From Richelia sinica FACHB-800 (GTDB lineage: Bacteria; Cyanobacteriota; Cyanobacteriia; Cyanobacteriales; Nostocaceae), in assembly GCF_014698825.1 (NCBI RefSeq), contig NZ_JACJTT010000047.1, positions 1 through 42,123 on the forward strand: DNA of 42,123 nucleotides. The letters run 5' to 3'. Positions 33,623 to 42,067 of the stretch are shown here, piece by piece. The notes under the pieces were generated by a model, which ran no database searches, had not been told where the DNA came from, and was given only the letters and a program-made list of their open reading frames with translations. Each line of letters begins with the position of its first letter. The stretch's first letter is position 1. The translations under genes and the position numbers were made by a program.

Positions 33623-34693
33623 CTACTTTCTTTCGGGATGTGCCGCTGCTTCTGGTGAAGGAGTACCCATTTGGTTAATGGTGCCAATCATTTGATATAA
33701 ACGTCCCAAATCTCTTTGATTAAAGTACAAAACCAACCGCGGTAAATCTACAGTTTCATCTTGATTTTCTTGGGGTAAAGCTTGACTTTTTTCGATTTTT
33801 CCTTTGACGAGAATGTCACTAAATGTAGCATTAAGTTGCTCTACTTGAGCAGAAGATAAATCTTGCCGCAAACGAATCACCAACTGATTACCAACATAGC
33901 GACTAGAGTGGTAAATCTGGTAAAATCGGGTAATTGCGTCACAGGCAACCTGTAAATTATCTGTGACTGTATAGAGGCTCGGATCGTCTGGACTGACAAG
34001 TCCTTTGTCTACCAATTGTCGATTGATATATTCACTCCAAGACTGCCAATAATCACCACCTGGATGGTCAATTAAGACTAGAGGTACAGGTCCAAATTTT
34101 CCAGTTTGGCTCAATGTCATGCACTCAAAAGCCTCATCTTGAGTGCCGAAACCACCAGGAAATAAAGCCACTGCATCACTTTCTTTGAGTAGAAACAGTT
34201 TGCGGGTAAAGAAATATTTGAAATTAATCAGCTTGGCATCACCTTCAATAATGGGGTTAGCTTGTTGTTCAAAGGGTAGCTGAATATTTAAACCAAAAGA
34301 ATTTTCTCTACCAGCACCTTCATGACCAGCTTGCATAATGCCACCACCACCACCAGTCATGACCATAAAACCCATTTGAGTAACGACACGGGCAAATTCA
34401 ACGGCCATTTCGTATTCTGGGGTTTCTGGTGCTAATCGAGCGGAACCAAAAATAGTAACTTTGCGAACATGCCTGTAGTTGTAAAATAGTTGGAAACCGC
34501 GCTCCATATCTGCCAAAGCCGCAGATAATATTTTCCAATCAAGACGCTCAATTTCACACTCAGCTAGACGGACTATGGTCGATAATGCCTGTTGAATGTA
34601 TTGCCGATTTTTTAAACTTGGTAAATGGTCTAGTAAGTCAGCAATATCAGCTTGGAGAGACTCTAAGGATTCAAAAGATACTTCCGAGGTCAT
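33623..34693 (-). CDS. LOG family protein (nucleotide N-glycosidase-like)
   Basis: A 356-residue protein of the LOG/'lysine decarboxylase-like' family, whose members hydrolyse nucleoside 5'-monophosphates, including cytokinin ribotides. The core (about 85-260) contains the nucleotide-binding MTGGGGGIMQAGHEGAG and the catalytic PGGFGTQDEAFE, which matches PGGxGTxxE. Extra N-terminal helices (about 1-80) and a C-terminal segment of about 90 residues make it longer than plain LOG proteins (about 190 residues), as in the long cyanobacterial versions. ATG at 34693 is chosen; a GTG at 34705 adds four residues. The physiological substrate is unknown. Confidence 0.9.
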   Translation of the reverse strand: MTSEVSFESLESLQADIADLLDHLPSLKNRQYIQQALSTIVRLAECEIERLDWKILSAALADMERGFQLFYNYRHVRKVTIFGSARLAPETPEYEMAVEFARVVTQMGFMVMTGGGGGIMQAGHEGAGRENSFGLNIQLPFEQQANPIIEGDAKLINFKYFFTRKLFLLKESDAVALFPGGFGTQDEAFECMTLSQTGKFGPVPLVLIDHPGGDYWQSWSEYINRQLVDKGLVSPDDPSLYTVTDNLQVACDAITRFYQIYHSSRYVGNQLVIRLRQDLSSAQVEQLNATFSDILVKGKIEKSQALPQENQDETVDLPRLVLYFNQRDLGRLYQMIGTINQMGTPSPEAAAHPERK

Positions 34694-34800
34694 GATCAAT
34701 GCCACAATAATGGCACTATATTTTACATTAATTTTTTATAAAATCTATCAAAGTCTTACTAACCAGAAATTTAATTTATATCCTGCTTTGGCTTCACTCT

Positions 34801-34838
34801 AGACACCCAAAGACTTTTAGTGCTGTCACCTGTCACCT
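34801..34838. repeat. Dispersed repeat family, partial copy C
   Basis: AGACACCCAAAGACTTTTAG followed by TGCTGTCACCTGTCACCT matches the right half of copies A (19705) and B (33369). The left half with ATAGCCGTAGAC is missing. It lies in the spacer upstream of the LOG gene. Confidence 0.65.
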
Positions 34839-34877
34839 ACTCTAGCAATCAGTGACTATGTAGCCATTAACAAATAT

Positions 34878-34905
34878 GGATGTATCCCTTCATGGAGATA
34901 CATCC
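34878..34905. terminator. Hairpin downstream of trxA
   Basis: Perfect 9-bp stem GGATGTATC/GATACATCC (34878-34886 and 34897-34905) with a 10-nt loop, about 145 nt past the trxA stop on the leftward strand. No U-tract follows on the minus strand, so termination is uncertain. Another imperfect hairpin, GAGAGGC...GCCGTCTCTC, lies closer to trxA at about 34950-34976. Confidence 0.4.
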
Positions 34906-35048
34906 TCAGAGTTTTCGTGGGAATTTTTTTGATTGTGGTCTAGACATACAAGAGAGGCAAATATGCCGTCTCTCGAATGATTGGACAAATATTCACCCAT
35001 AGCTAATGCTAATGGAAAACCCAACAGGATGCGATCGCTGCTGGACTA

Positions 35049-35372
35049 TTAAAGATGCTTTTCCACAGTAGTACCTAATGTACTTTTAGGAACAGCACCA
35101 ACTACCATATCTACTTTTTGACCACCTTTAAAAATCATTAGAGTGGGAATGCTACGGATGCCATATTGACTGGCAACCTGGGGGTTTTCGTCAGTATTGA
35201 CTTTCACAACTTTCAATTTACCTTCATACTGTGCCGCGATTTCCTCCACCACGGGAGCAACCATCCGACATGGGCCACACCAAGGGGCCCAAAAATCGAC
35301 TAATACAGGAACATCGCTGTCGAGAACTTCTTGTTTAAAACTAGAGTCTGTAACTTCTGCTGCTGCTGACAT
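35049..35372 (-). CDS. trxA: Thioredoxin (m-type)
   Basis: A 107-residue thioredoxin carrying the redox-active dithiol WCGPC (C32 and C35) and the cis-proline in SIPTLMIF. The full motif [21 protein letters not shown] matches m-type cyanobacterial thioredoxins, which are reduced by ferredoxin- or NADPH-thioredoxin reductase and activate Calvin-cycle and other enzymes. The start is ATG at 35372. The upstream gene in the same direction is guaB3, a pairing I believe is conserved in cyanobacteria. A GC-rich hairpin separates them. Confidence 0.95.
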   Translation of the reverse strand: MSAAAEVTDSSFKQEVLDSDVPVLVDFWAPWCGPCRMVAPVVEEIAAQYEGKLKVVKVNTDENPQVASQYGIRSIPTLMIFKGGQKVDMVVGAVPKSTLGTTVEKHL

Positions 35373-35499
35373 GCCTAAAACCTTTGCCTATTATATTTCT
35401 GCGTTTCGTGAAAATTCTACCATAGCCAAAACATCAGCTTGGAAGAGAAGAACGGACATTTACAAAGAACCTATAGAAATAAGGCATAATCATAAGGAA

Positions 35500-35523
35500 C
35501 CGCCCGAACAGTAGTCCGGGCGG
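35500..35523. terminator. GC-rich hairpin between guaB3 and trxA
   Basis: Perfect 7-bp stem CCGCCCG/CGGGCGG (35500-35506 and 35517-35523) with a 10-nt loop. On the leftward strand it lies about 150 nt after guaB3 and 128 nt before the trxA start, followed by TTCCTTATG. It may end guaB3 transcripts or act in the trxA leader. Confidence 0.55.
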
Positions 35524-35675
35524 AGTGTGGTGTGAGGAGTGAACGGAAACATGCGTCTCCGCTATTTCTATTGTAGGCGACAGATGCAATTTTTCCAGCG
35601 ATTATCTAATGCTGTGGAAAAATTTATTTATGGGTGATTAGTGCTTACTTATGGGTAAGAGTCTTACCAATTCCT

Positions 35676-36839
35676 TTATTTACCCATACCTAATTGTTGG
35701 GCTTTTTGGTAAACTTTCCCTTCGGTTAATAGAGAAGGAGCAATCACCACTTCTACCTGCTGCATTTCTTTTATGTTTTTGGCCCCTAATGTCCCCATAC
35801 TAGTTTTTAAGGCTCCTAAAAGATTATGAGTTCCATCATCTAGTACGGCTGGGCCTGTGAGTATTTGTTCAAGAGTACCTGTTGTACCGACACGAATGCG
35901 AGTACCGCGGGGTAACACTGGGCTGGGAGTGGCCATACCCCAATGATAGCCTCTGCCTGGAGCTTGGGCCGCTCTAGCAAAGGGTGAACCAATCATCACA
36001 CCATCAGCACCACAGGCAATACATTTACAAATATCGCCACCAGTAATTAACCCACCGTCAGCAATCACAGGAATATATTTACCAGTTTCTTGATAATACT
36101 CGTCTCTGGCAGCCGCGCAATCAGCGATCGCTGTGGCTTGGGGGATACCAACACCTAACACACCACGGGAAGTACAGGCAGCACCAGGTCCAATACCTAC
36201 CAATACCCCTGCTGCTCCCGCTTTCATCAAATCTAAAGTGACTTCATAGGTAACACAGTTGCCTAAAATCACTGGTATGGGCATAGAGCGGCAAAACTCT
36301 GCCAAATCTAAGGGAGTCACAGATTCTGGTGACAGGTGAGCGGTAGAAACTACTGTCGCTTGGACAAAAAACAAATCTGCCCCAGCTTTAGCTACTACTT
36401 CACCATATTTGCTTGCACCTGCGGGTGTGGCACTTACTGCCGCAATACCGCCCTGTTGTTTAATTTCCTGAATACGTTTTTCAATTAATTCCGGCTTTAT
36501 TGGTTCGGCATAAAGTTCTTGCATCAGGGTAACGAATTCATCTTTACCCACAGAGGCAATCCGATCTAATATCGGGTTGGGATCGGCGTAACGGGTTTGG
36601 ATACCCTCTAAATTAAGTACCCCTAAAGCACCTAATTGGGATAATCTCACAGCCATACCCACATCCACAACCCCGTCCATGGCACTAGCAATAATGGGGA
36701 TTTCTCGCTCAATATTGCCAATATTCCACCTAGTATCTGCCAAACTCGGATCTAGTGTTCTTTTCCCGGGGACTAAAGCAATTTCATCAATACCATAGGC
36801 TCGGCGAGCCTTCTTTCCCCGCCCAAGTTGAATGTCCAC
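35676..36839 (-). CDS. guaB3: GuaB3 family IMP dehydrogenase-related protein
   Basis: A 387-residue TIM-barrel protein of the IMP dehydrogenase/GMP reductase superfamily, GuaB3 clade. It lacks the tandem CBS domains of classical IMPDH. The catalytic loop cysteine is in GIGPGAACTSRGVLGVG. IIASAMDGVVDVGMA, ADGGLITGGDICKCIACGADGVMIGSP and a late EQILTGPAVLDDGTHNLLGALK complete the signature. The clade is thought to oxidise IMP to XMP for guanine-nucleotide synthesis. The start is ATG at 36839. trxA follows downstream on the same strand, which hints at redox regulation but does not show it. Confidence 0.93.
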   Translation of the reverse strand: MDIQLGRGKKARRAYGIDEIALVPGKRTLDPSLADTRWNIGNIEREIPIIASAMDGVVDVGMAVRLSQLGALGVLNLEGIQTRYADPNPILDRIASVGKDEFVTLMQELYAEPIKPELIEKRIQEIKQQGGIAAVSATPAGASKYGEVVAKAGADLFFVQATVVSTAHLSPESVTPLDLAEFCRSMPIPVILGNCVTYEVTLDLMKAGAAGVLVGIGPGAACTSRGVLGVGIPQATAIADCAAARDEYYQETGKYIPVIADGGLITGGDICKCIACGADGVMIGSPFARAAQAPGRGYHWGMATPSPVLPRGTRIRVGTTGTLEQILTGPAVLDDGTHNLLGALKTSMGTLGAKNIKEMQQVEVVIAPSLLTEGKVYQKAQQLGMGK

Positions 36840-36987
36840 GCTGTAACTTTTCTCAAAACTGTTTAAGCTAGGGTATCAAATTGTGGGGATGTTGAGAATT
36901 GAATTTTGGATTTTTGATTTAAAATTAGCAATTTTCCTGTGATGGTTGACCAATAGAAACAGTTACTTTCTCATACATCTATAAGGT

Positions 36988-37608
36988 TTAGTGCTTATTT
37001 TGAAGTTGTTCTGCCCCTGTATAACCTGTTGCTAGCCAGATAATGGCTCTAGCTCCATCGCGAATGGATTTTTGGATTGGTTCTGGTGCGTTTTCTGAAG
37101 GGACGGAAATCGGTTGAAAGTCTATCCCCCGACTACCTAAAACAATTTCACCAATCACACAAGCGCGACGCATATGAAAATCGGAAGTGATCAGATAAAC
37201 TCTTCTAATTCCACGCGATCGCAAGTCATCTACTAAGGTAGTAAAATTAGTTACTGTATCTACCGCTTCATAATCTAAATGTAATCGCTTGGGATCAACT
37301 CCAGCTTTGCTAAATACTTGTTTTGTAGATTTTGGTGGGCTACCTCCCGTAATCCATATGGGTATATGAGGATGTTGACGAGCGAATTTAGCAGTAAATT
37401 TCTCCCTTTCTAAACGGCTAGTGGAACCGCCTAAAACCAAAACAGCCTGGGGCTTTAAAAATTGATTTCGGACTTCTTTATATCCCCACCACATTAGCAG
37501 CGGTAGGGAAAGAGTAGTCAGCCGTAAAAGTGTGCCTGTGAACAGTCGCTTCTTCAAGGTTCTATGGTTGTTTTTGCTTAGACCTGAATTTTCTTTAAAA
37601 ATAAGCAA
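36988..37608 (-). CDS. YdcF family (DUF218) membrane-anchored protein
   Basis: A 206-residue protein with an N-terminal membrane helix (about 26-42, LLRLTTLSLPLLMWWGY) and a DUF218 domain: AVLVLGGSTSRLEREKFTAKFA, PIWITGGSPP, TVTNFTTLVDDLRSRGIRRVYLITSDFHMRRA. DUF218 includes ElyC/SanA/YdcF, envelope-linked proteins of ill-defined activity. The start is uncertain: the longest frame begins at TTG 37608 with no ribosome-binding site, and no in-frame ATG occurs before the membrane helix. A TTG at 37557 is possible. It is divergent from chlD. Confidence 0.85.
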   Translation of the reverse strand: MLIFKENSGLSKNNHRTLKKRLFTGTLLRLTTLSLPLLMWWGYKEVRNQFLKPQAVLVLGGSTSRLEREKFTAKFARQHPHIPIWITGGSPPKSTKQVFSKAGVDPKRLHLDYEAVDTVTNFTTLVDDLRSRGIRRVYLITSDFHMRRACVIGEIVLGSRGIDFQPISVPSENAPEPIQKSIRDGARAIIWLATGYTGAEQLQNKH

Positions 37609-37999
37609 AATTTAGAAAAATAAAGATTGCCATGAGCAGAATCGGCAAAATTCCTCAAAAATCTGGATTTGCTCTTCTTGCATTAATACGCGCTAATTTG
37701 CGTATTATCAACATGACGGTAATTGCTGCCATATCCTAACTGATCTGTGAAAATTCATCAAAGGTGTTTAATACCTTTGTAAAATTTGGGATTTTGAATG
37801 GGAATAGCATTGTCATCACTGTGGCCTTGAATAGCTGATACAACATCCATAACTCGCAATTGCGGTCTTGATTTATGGTTCTCTGACTCTAGGACACATC
37901 CTCTCTTTTCCTTACATTCCTACCTCCTACACCCTACTAATTATCAAATGTTCCAGAAATTGCTATGCTAAAACCATTAAGATAGCTTTTAAGGAAACA
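37609..37999. promoter_or_regulatory. ydcF-like/chlD divergent spacer
   Basis: A 391-nt spacer without a convincing gene. TAATACGC (37684-37691) and GCGTATTA (37700-37707) form a perfect 8-bp inverted repeat with an 8-nt centre, a candidate operator or hairpin. AAGGAA at 37991-37996 is the ribosome-binding site of chlD. A reading frame continuing upstream of the chlD ATG (to TTG 37868) looks unrelated to the family and is probably chance. Confidence 0.5.
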
Positions 38000-40024
38000 A
38001 TGCCTGCGCCTACTATTACCCCGACAATTACTGCTTTTCCTCTGACAGCTGTAGTCGGTCAAGAAGCAATTAAGATAGCTTTGCTATTAGCGGCTGTAGA
38101 TCCGGGGTTGGGGGGAGTGGTAATAGCAGGTCGTCGCGGTACAGCAAAATCTGTGATGGCGCGTGCTATTCACGCCTTATTACCACCTATAGAAGTTGTT
38201 AAAGGTTCAATTAGCAACTGTAACCCCAATCAGCCAGAAGAATGGGATGATGTGCTTTTAGCGGAAAATAGACAGGAAATAGAAACAGAAATTATTCCTG
38301 TGCCCTTTGTACAAATTCCCCTGGGTGTAACGGAAGACCGACTTTTAGGTTCTGTGGACGTGGAACAGTCGGTAAAACAAGGGGACACAATTTTTCAACC
38401 AGGGTTACTAGCGACAGCTAACCGTGGAGTTTTGTATGTTGATGAAATCAATTTATTAGATGACCAAATTAGTAATCAACTGTTAACCGTACTGTCTGAA
38501 GGACGAAATCAAATTGAAAGGGAAGGAATTAGTTTCCAACATCCCTGCAAACCCTTGTTTATTGCTACCTATAACCCAGAAGAAGGGACGCTGAGGGAGC
38601 ATTTGTTAGATAGAATTGCGATCGCTCTTTCCGCAGATGGTGTTCTCGGTTTAGATCAACGAGTCCAAGCAGTTGAACAAGCGATCGCTTATTCTAAATC
38701 ACCCCAAGAATTTCTCCAACAGTACAGCGAAGATATCGACGGACTCAAAACCCAAATTCTCCTCGCACGGGAATGGTTAAAAGAAGTCACCATCACCCAA
38801 GAACAAATTACCTACCTAGTCAATGAAGCTATTCGTGGTGGTGTAGAAGGACATCGCGCAGAATTATTTGCTGTACGAGTAGCTAAAGCTGCTGCGGCCT
38901 TAGAAGGACGCAACACCGTTAATGCTGAAGACCTACGTCGCGCAGTGGAATTAGTCATAGTTCCTAGAACTACCATTATTCAAACCCCACCAGAAGAACA
39001 ACAACCACCCCCACCACCACCTCCTCCACCAGAAAGTCAAGACGAGTCAGAAGAAGAACAGGAAGAGGAACAAGAGGAACAGGAAGAACAGGAACAAGAG
39101 CAGCAGGAACAGGAACCTCCCAGCATTCCTGAAGAATTTGTCTTTGACCCAGAGGGGGTAATTCTTGACCCCACTGTGTTGTACTTTACACAAATGTCTC
39201 AACGCCAGGGCAAATCTGGTAGCCGCAGCCTCATCTTCTCAGAAGACCGAGGGCGTTACATCAAGCCGATGTTACCTAAAGGTAAAGTCCGCCGCATCGC
39301 CGTAGATGCCACATTGCGAGCCGCAGCACCGTATCAAAAAGCACGTCGTGCTAGACAACCAGACAAAAAGGTAATTGTTGAACAGGGCGATATGCGGACT
39401 AAGCGGCTAGTCAGGAAAGCTGGCGCTTTAGTGGTATTTGTAGTCGATGCTTCCGGTTCAATGGCTTTAAATAGAATGCAGTCAGCTAAAGGCGCGGTAA
39501 TGCAGCTTTTAACTGAATCCTATCAAAACCGTGACCAAATTGCCTTGATTCCCTTCCGAGGTGAACAAGCAGAAGTTTTACTACCTCCTACCCGTTCCAT
39601 CGCTTTGGCGAAAAATAGGTTAGAAAAGTTACCTTGTGGCGGTGGTTCTCCTTTAGCCCATGGCTTAACTCAAGCTGTGAGAGTGGGAGTAAATGCCCAA
39701 ATGGGTGGAGATATTGGACAGGTGGTCATCGTAGCAATTACTGATGGTCGTGGTAATATTCCGTTATCTCGTTCCTTAGGTGAACCCCAAGAACCAGGAG
39801 AAAAGCCAGATATCAAAGCAGAATTACTAGATATTGCCGCAAGGATTCGCGCTGCGGGAATGCAATTACTGGTAATTGATACAGAGAGTAAATTTGTGTC
39901 TACTGGGTTTGCTAAGGAATTAGCCAAAACAGCAGGTGGTAAATATTATCAGTTACCAAAAGCCACCGATAAAGCGATCGCTGCCATGACAAAAGGAGCC
40001 ATAGCAGATTTAAAATCTAGATAG
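38000..40024 (+). CDS. chlD: Magnesium chelatase subunit D
   Basis: Subunit of the ChlH-ChlI-ChlD complex that inserts Mg2+ into protoporphyrin IX, the first committed step of chlorophyll synthesis. The 674-residue protein has an N-terminal AAA+ domain (about 1-320) with [14 protein letters not shown] as P-loop and [11 protein letters not shown] as Walker B. A poly-Pro run (about residues 336-343) and a strongly acidic Glu/Gln linker (about 345-380) follow. The C-terminal von Willebrand A domain has the MIDAS motif DASGSM (D483), completed by TDGRG. ATG at 38000 has an AAGGAA ribosome-binding site. An in-frame TTG 132 nt upstream is not needed. chlI and chlH are absent from the window. Confidence 0.95.
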   Translation: MPAPTITPTITAFPLTAVVGQEAIKIALLLAAVDPGLGGVVIAGRRGTAKSVMARAIHALLPPIEVVKGSISNCNPNQPEEWDDVLLAENRQEIETEIIPVPFVQIPLGVTEDRLLGSVDVEQSVKQGDTIFQPGLLATANRGVLYVDEINLLDDQISNQLLTVLSEGRNQIEREGISFQHPCKPLFIATYNPEEGTLREHLLDRIAIALSADGVLGLDQRVQAVEQAIAYSKSPQEFLQQYSEDIDGLKTQILLAREWLKEVTITQEQITYLVNEAIRGGVEGHRAELFAVRVAKAAAALEGRNTVNAEDLRRAVELVIVPRTTIIQTPPEEQQPPPPPPPPPESQDESEEEQEEEQEEQEEQEQEQQEQEPPSIPEEFVFDPEGVILDPTVLYFTQMSQRQGKSGSRSLIFSEDRGRYIKPMLPKGKVRRIAVDATLRAAAPYQKARRARQPDKKVIVEQGDMRTKRLVRKAGALVVFVVDASGSMALNRMQSAKGAVMQLLTESYQNRDQIALIPFRGEQAEVLLPPTRSIALAKNRLEKLPCGGGSPLAHGLTQAVRVGVNAQMGGDIGQVVIVAITDGRGNIPLSRSLGEPQEPGEKPDIKAELLDIAARIRAAGMQLLVIDTESKFVSTGFAKELAKTAGGKYYQLPKATDKAIAAMTKGAIADLKSR

Positions 40025-40136
40025 TTCTCAGAAATTGGGTCTAAAACCGTTCGGTTGAAACTGACACAGAATGGTATAATTTCCTACTCTCTGCTTTCAA
40101 AACTCCTCACAGTCAATGGTAGTCAGGAAAAACTAG

Positions 40137-40197
40137 TAGGGGCGGGTTTATCAATACCTGGAATTGCTCAAACCAGGTACTTGTAAACCCACCCCTA
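40137..40197. repeat. Hairpin-forming mini-element after chlD
   Basis: TAGGGGCGGGTTTA (40137-40150) pairs with TAAACCCACCCCTA (40184-40197), with one mismatch. Inside, TACCTGG (40155-40161) pairs perfectly with CCAGGTA (40173-40179). The 61-bp unit resembles the GGGGCGGGTTTA hairpin repeats scattered in Nostocales genomes. It may also terminate chlD, whose stop is about 115 nt upstream. Confidence 0.7.
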
Positions 40198-40278
40198 TGC
40201 AATGTGAAATTGTTATATACCTCTGTTTGCCAAAAGATACAGAAAAACGTTGGCGTTATACCACCGCAGGTATCACGT

Positions 40279-40374
40279 TTTTGATGTGAAGGTGGCTAGA
40301 AGGCGATAGCTCAATATCATAAATGAGAAAAGCGATCGCTCTTTTGATGTGAAGGTGGCTAGAGTGCGATCGCT
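40279..40374. repeat. Two 33-bp direct repeats
   Basis: TTTTTGATGTGAAGGTGGCT-type units occur at 40279-40311 and 40342-40374 with about three mismatches. The second unit carries a HIP1-like GCGATCGCT where the first has GCGATAGCT. A further HIP1 site lies between them. No third copy was seen, so this is not a CRISPR array. It lies in the 425-nt spacer between chlD and the convergent PEP-CTERM gene. Confidence 0.7.
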
Positions 40375-40449
40375 AAAGGTAAATATTCAATTTTTATTGA
40401 TGATCTAAGTTGTAGTTAATAAGTAATTGTGTTGCCTATATACCTCAAC

Positions 40450-41373
40450 TTATTCTGCTTTTAACCCTGATTTTTCTACTCTTTTATTAGATAACAAAAC
40501 GCCTATCAGAACCATGAAACCTAAAATTGTACCGGGTTCAGGAACTTCTATAGGAGGTTTTTGAGAACGTTGATGATAACCTGTAAGCCCATCATTATTG
40601 CAATTTAGTAATAAACTAATAATTAAATCACTAACAGGTAATCCTGTTTTATCGAATTTAACACCAACTAGATCAGAACCTACTACAGAAAACTTACTTA
40701 AATCTAGTCCGAGTTTTAATAATTCCTGCTTATTTAAAGTAGTAATTTCTGCTATCTTTTTATTAGATGCACCAATTACATTAGGCGTAGGTTGATATTG
40801 TCCTGCTGGTTTGGGTTGATAGGACATATAACTAGAAAATTCGTCTTTGGACATATAACCAAACATCTGCCCACCATCTTTATCTCTACCCAGTGTATTA
40901 TTTAGAGTGTTGTAGTAACCTTGTAGATAATAACCATTATTTTGTGCAGCTACACTAGCTAGAGTTATATCACCCCATACACCTGAAAAAACACCAGAAT
41001 TATTTCCAGGTGCAAATTGAACACCATATACGCTACCTTGATTAATAGCTGCATTTAAGCTTAATCCAGGAGAAAAGTTGAGAAAAATATCTCCATAATT
41101 AATATTACCATCATTAGCACCATTACTAGGAAGACCGTTTAATGGAAATTGGCTATTAAATACGATATAAATAAAGTTTGCATCCTCCATACTCGTGATA
41201 CCATACAACTCATTAGTCGAGCCTCCATGACCATCAAGGCTATCATTGGGAGAATCATCGAAGTATTGCCAAGTTCCATAGAGATTTATAGCTCTAGCGG
41301 ATTGATTACTAGCAATTAAGCTGCCAGAAATCATTAGAATAATTGAGATTATTTGAGTAATTATCTTTTTCAT
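40450..41373 (-). CDS. PEP-CTERM exosortase-dependent surface protein (XDD3-like)
   Basis: A 307-residue exported protein and likely substrate of the exosortase at 23160. It has an N-terminal signal peptide (MKKIITQIISIILMISGSLI, cleavage near SARA). The central domain has YGTWQYFDDSPNDSLDG, FIYIVFNSQFPLNG, INYGDIFLNFSP and YYLQGYYNT; I believe it belongs to the XDD3 group of cyanobacterial exosortase-dependent proteins. The C-terminal sorting signal has VPEPGTILG (PEP at 278-280), a short hydrophobic helix (GFMVLIGVLLS), then a basic NKR. The tail after NKR is longer than usual (about nine residues, SGLKAE at the end). It is convergent with chlD; a 400-nt spacer lies upstream. Confidence 0.88.
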   Translation of the reverse strand: MKKIITQIISIILMISGSLIASNQSARAINLYGTWQYFDDSPNDSLDGHGGSTNELYGITSMEDANFIYIVFNSQFPLNGLPSNGANDGNINYGDIFLNFSPGLSLNAAINQGSVYGVQFAPGNNSGVFSGVWGDITLASVAAQNNGYYLQGYYNTLNNTLGRDKDGGQMFGYMSKDEFSSYMSYQPKPAGQYQPTPNVIGASNKKIAEITTLNKQELLKLGLDLSKFSVVGSDLVGVKFDKTGLPVSDLIISLLLNCNNDGLTGYHQRSQKPPIEVPEPGTILGFMVLIGVLLSNKRVEKSGLKAE

Positions 41374-41770
41374 GAGTAACTATCCTATGGGAGTTGAAAG
41401 AGATGATTGATATATAGATTGGTACAATTAAATTACCAGTCTTACAAGAGATGGTAACAGTTAAGTTAGGTTGACATAAGGAAACCCAATACTATTAACT
41501 TTGTTGTTGGGTTGCCCTATTGCTTAACCCAACCTAATTTGATTTTTTAGTCGATATAAATAACGTGGTAACGGTGCATAAAAAACAGTTTTTTCTTTTT
41601 ATCCTGTATTTTCAATCTATGATAAAAATCTAATCAACTCTTGATAGACCTGTCTACCCACTGATGGTGGGGAGTTGTATAAAAAAATTAGTCGAAAAAG
41701 TGGGTTTGGTGGGTAAAAATGCTAAATTTACTAAATATCTACTAAAAATAGCCTTAAACACTGTCAGCCA
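41374..41770. other. Spacer with mini-element, no gene
   Basis: A 397-nt divergent spacer between the PEP-CTERM gene and the HTH gene. It contains the inverted-repeat element at 41466-41537 and otherwise A/T-rich sequence. No clear promoter hexamers could be assigned. Confidence 0.55.
41466..41537. repeat. 72-bp inverted-repeat mini-element
   Basis: Outer arms TTAGGTTG (41466-41473) and CAACCTAA (41530-41537) are perfect inverted repeats. AACCCAA (41483-41489) and TTGGGTT (41507-41513) form a second pair, and TTGGGTT can also pair with AACCCAA at 41526-41532. The TTGGGTT/AACCCAACC wording is widespread in cyanobacterial intergenic repeats. It is probably a non-autonomous element or a remnant of one. 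Confidence 0.6.
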
Positions 41771-42067
41771 ATGAATACTGATGATGCAGTAGAATTCGTT
41801 AAACTTCAGATAAAGCAATACACTACCAAACCTCTTAAAGATATACAAATCGTTGTATTGAGGGGTTGTTTAGAAGGTAAATATTACCGAACTATAGCTA
41901 AGGAAAATGGTTTTAGTTATCATTATGTAAAAGAAATTGGTTCTGAATTCTGGCCAATACTTAGTGAAGCATTAGGTACTAAAGTTATTCCAAGGAATAT
42001 TAGAGCAGTAATAGAACCCACCTTCCGCACCCTAACTGTCACACATCAAAAAAAGCCACCAAAATAG
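41771..42067 (+). CDS. Small HTH protein resembling N-terminal domain of cyanobacterial STAND/AAA proteins
   Basis: A 98-residue protein. Residues about 1-75 (MNTDDAVEFVKLQIKQ, LKDIQIVVLRGCLEGKYYRTIAKENGFSYHYVKEIGSEFWPIL) resemble the N-terminal helix-turn-helix of large cyanobacterial signalling ATPases (vWA-MoxR-associated/AAA-like/WD40 STAND proteins). Here only that domain is present. A basic Pro/Lys-rich end (THQKKPPK) precedes the stop. It could be a stand-alone adaptor or the N-terminal stump of a broken larger gene. The window ends 56 nt later, so the downstream neighbour is unseen. The start is ATG at 41771 with no clear ribosome-binding site. Confidence 0.55.
   Translation: MNTDDAVEFVKLQIKQYTTKPLKDIQIVVLRGCLEGKYYRTIAKENGFSYHYVKEIGSEFWPILSEALGTKVIPRNIRAVIEPTFRTLTVTHQKKPPK

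Noticed and set aside
37868-37999. N-terminal extension of ChlD from TTG 37868
   Set aside because: The extra 44 residues do not resemble ChlD, and ATG 38000 has a good AAGGAA ribosome-binding site at the family start.
40279-40374. CRISPR array made of the 33-bp direct repeats
   Set aside because: Only two copies 30 nt apart with mismatches; the gap contains a HIP1 site; no cas genes nearby.
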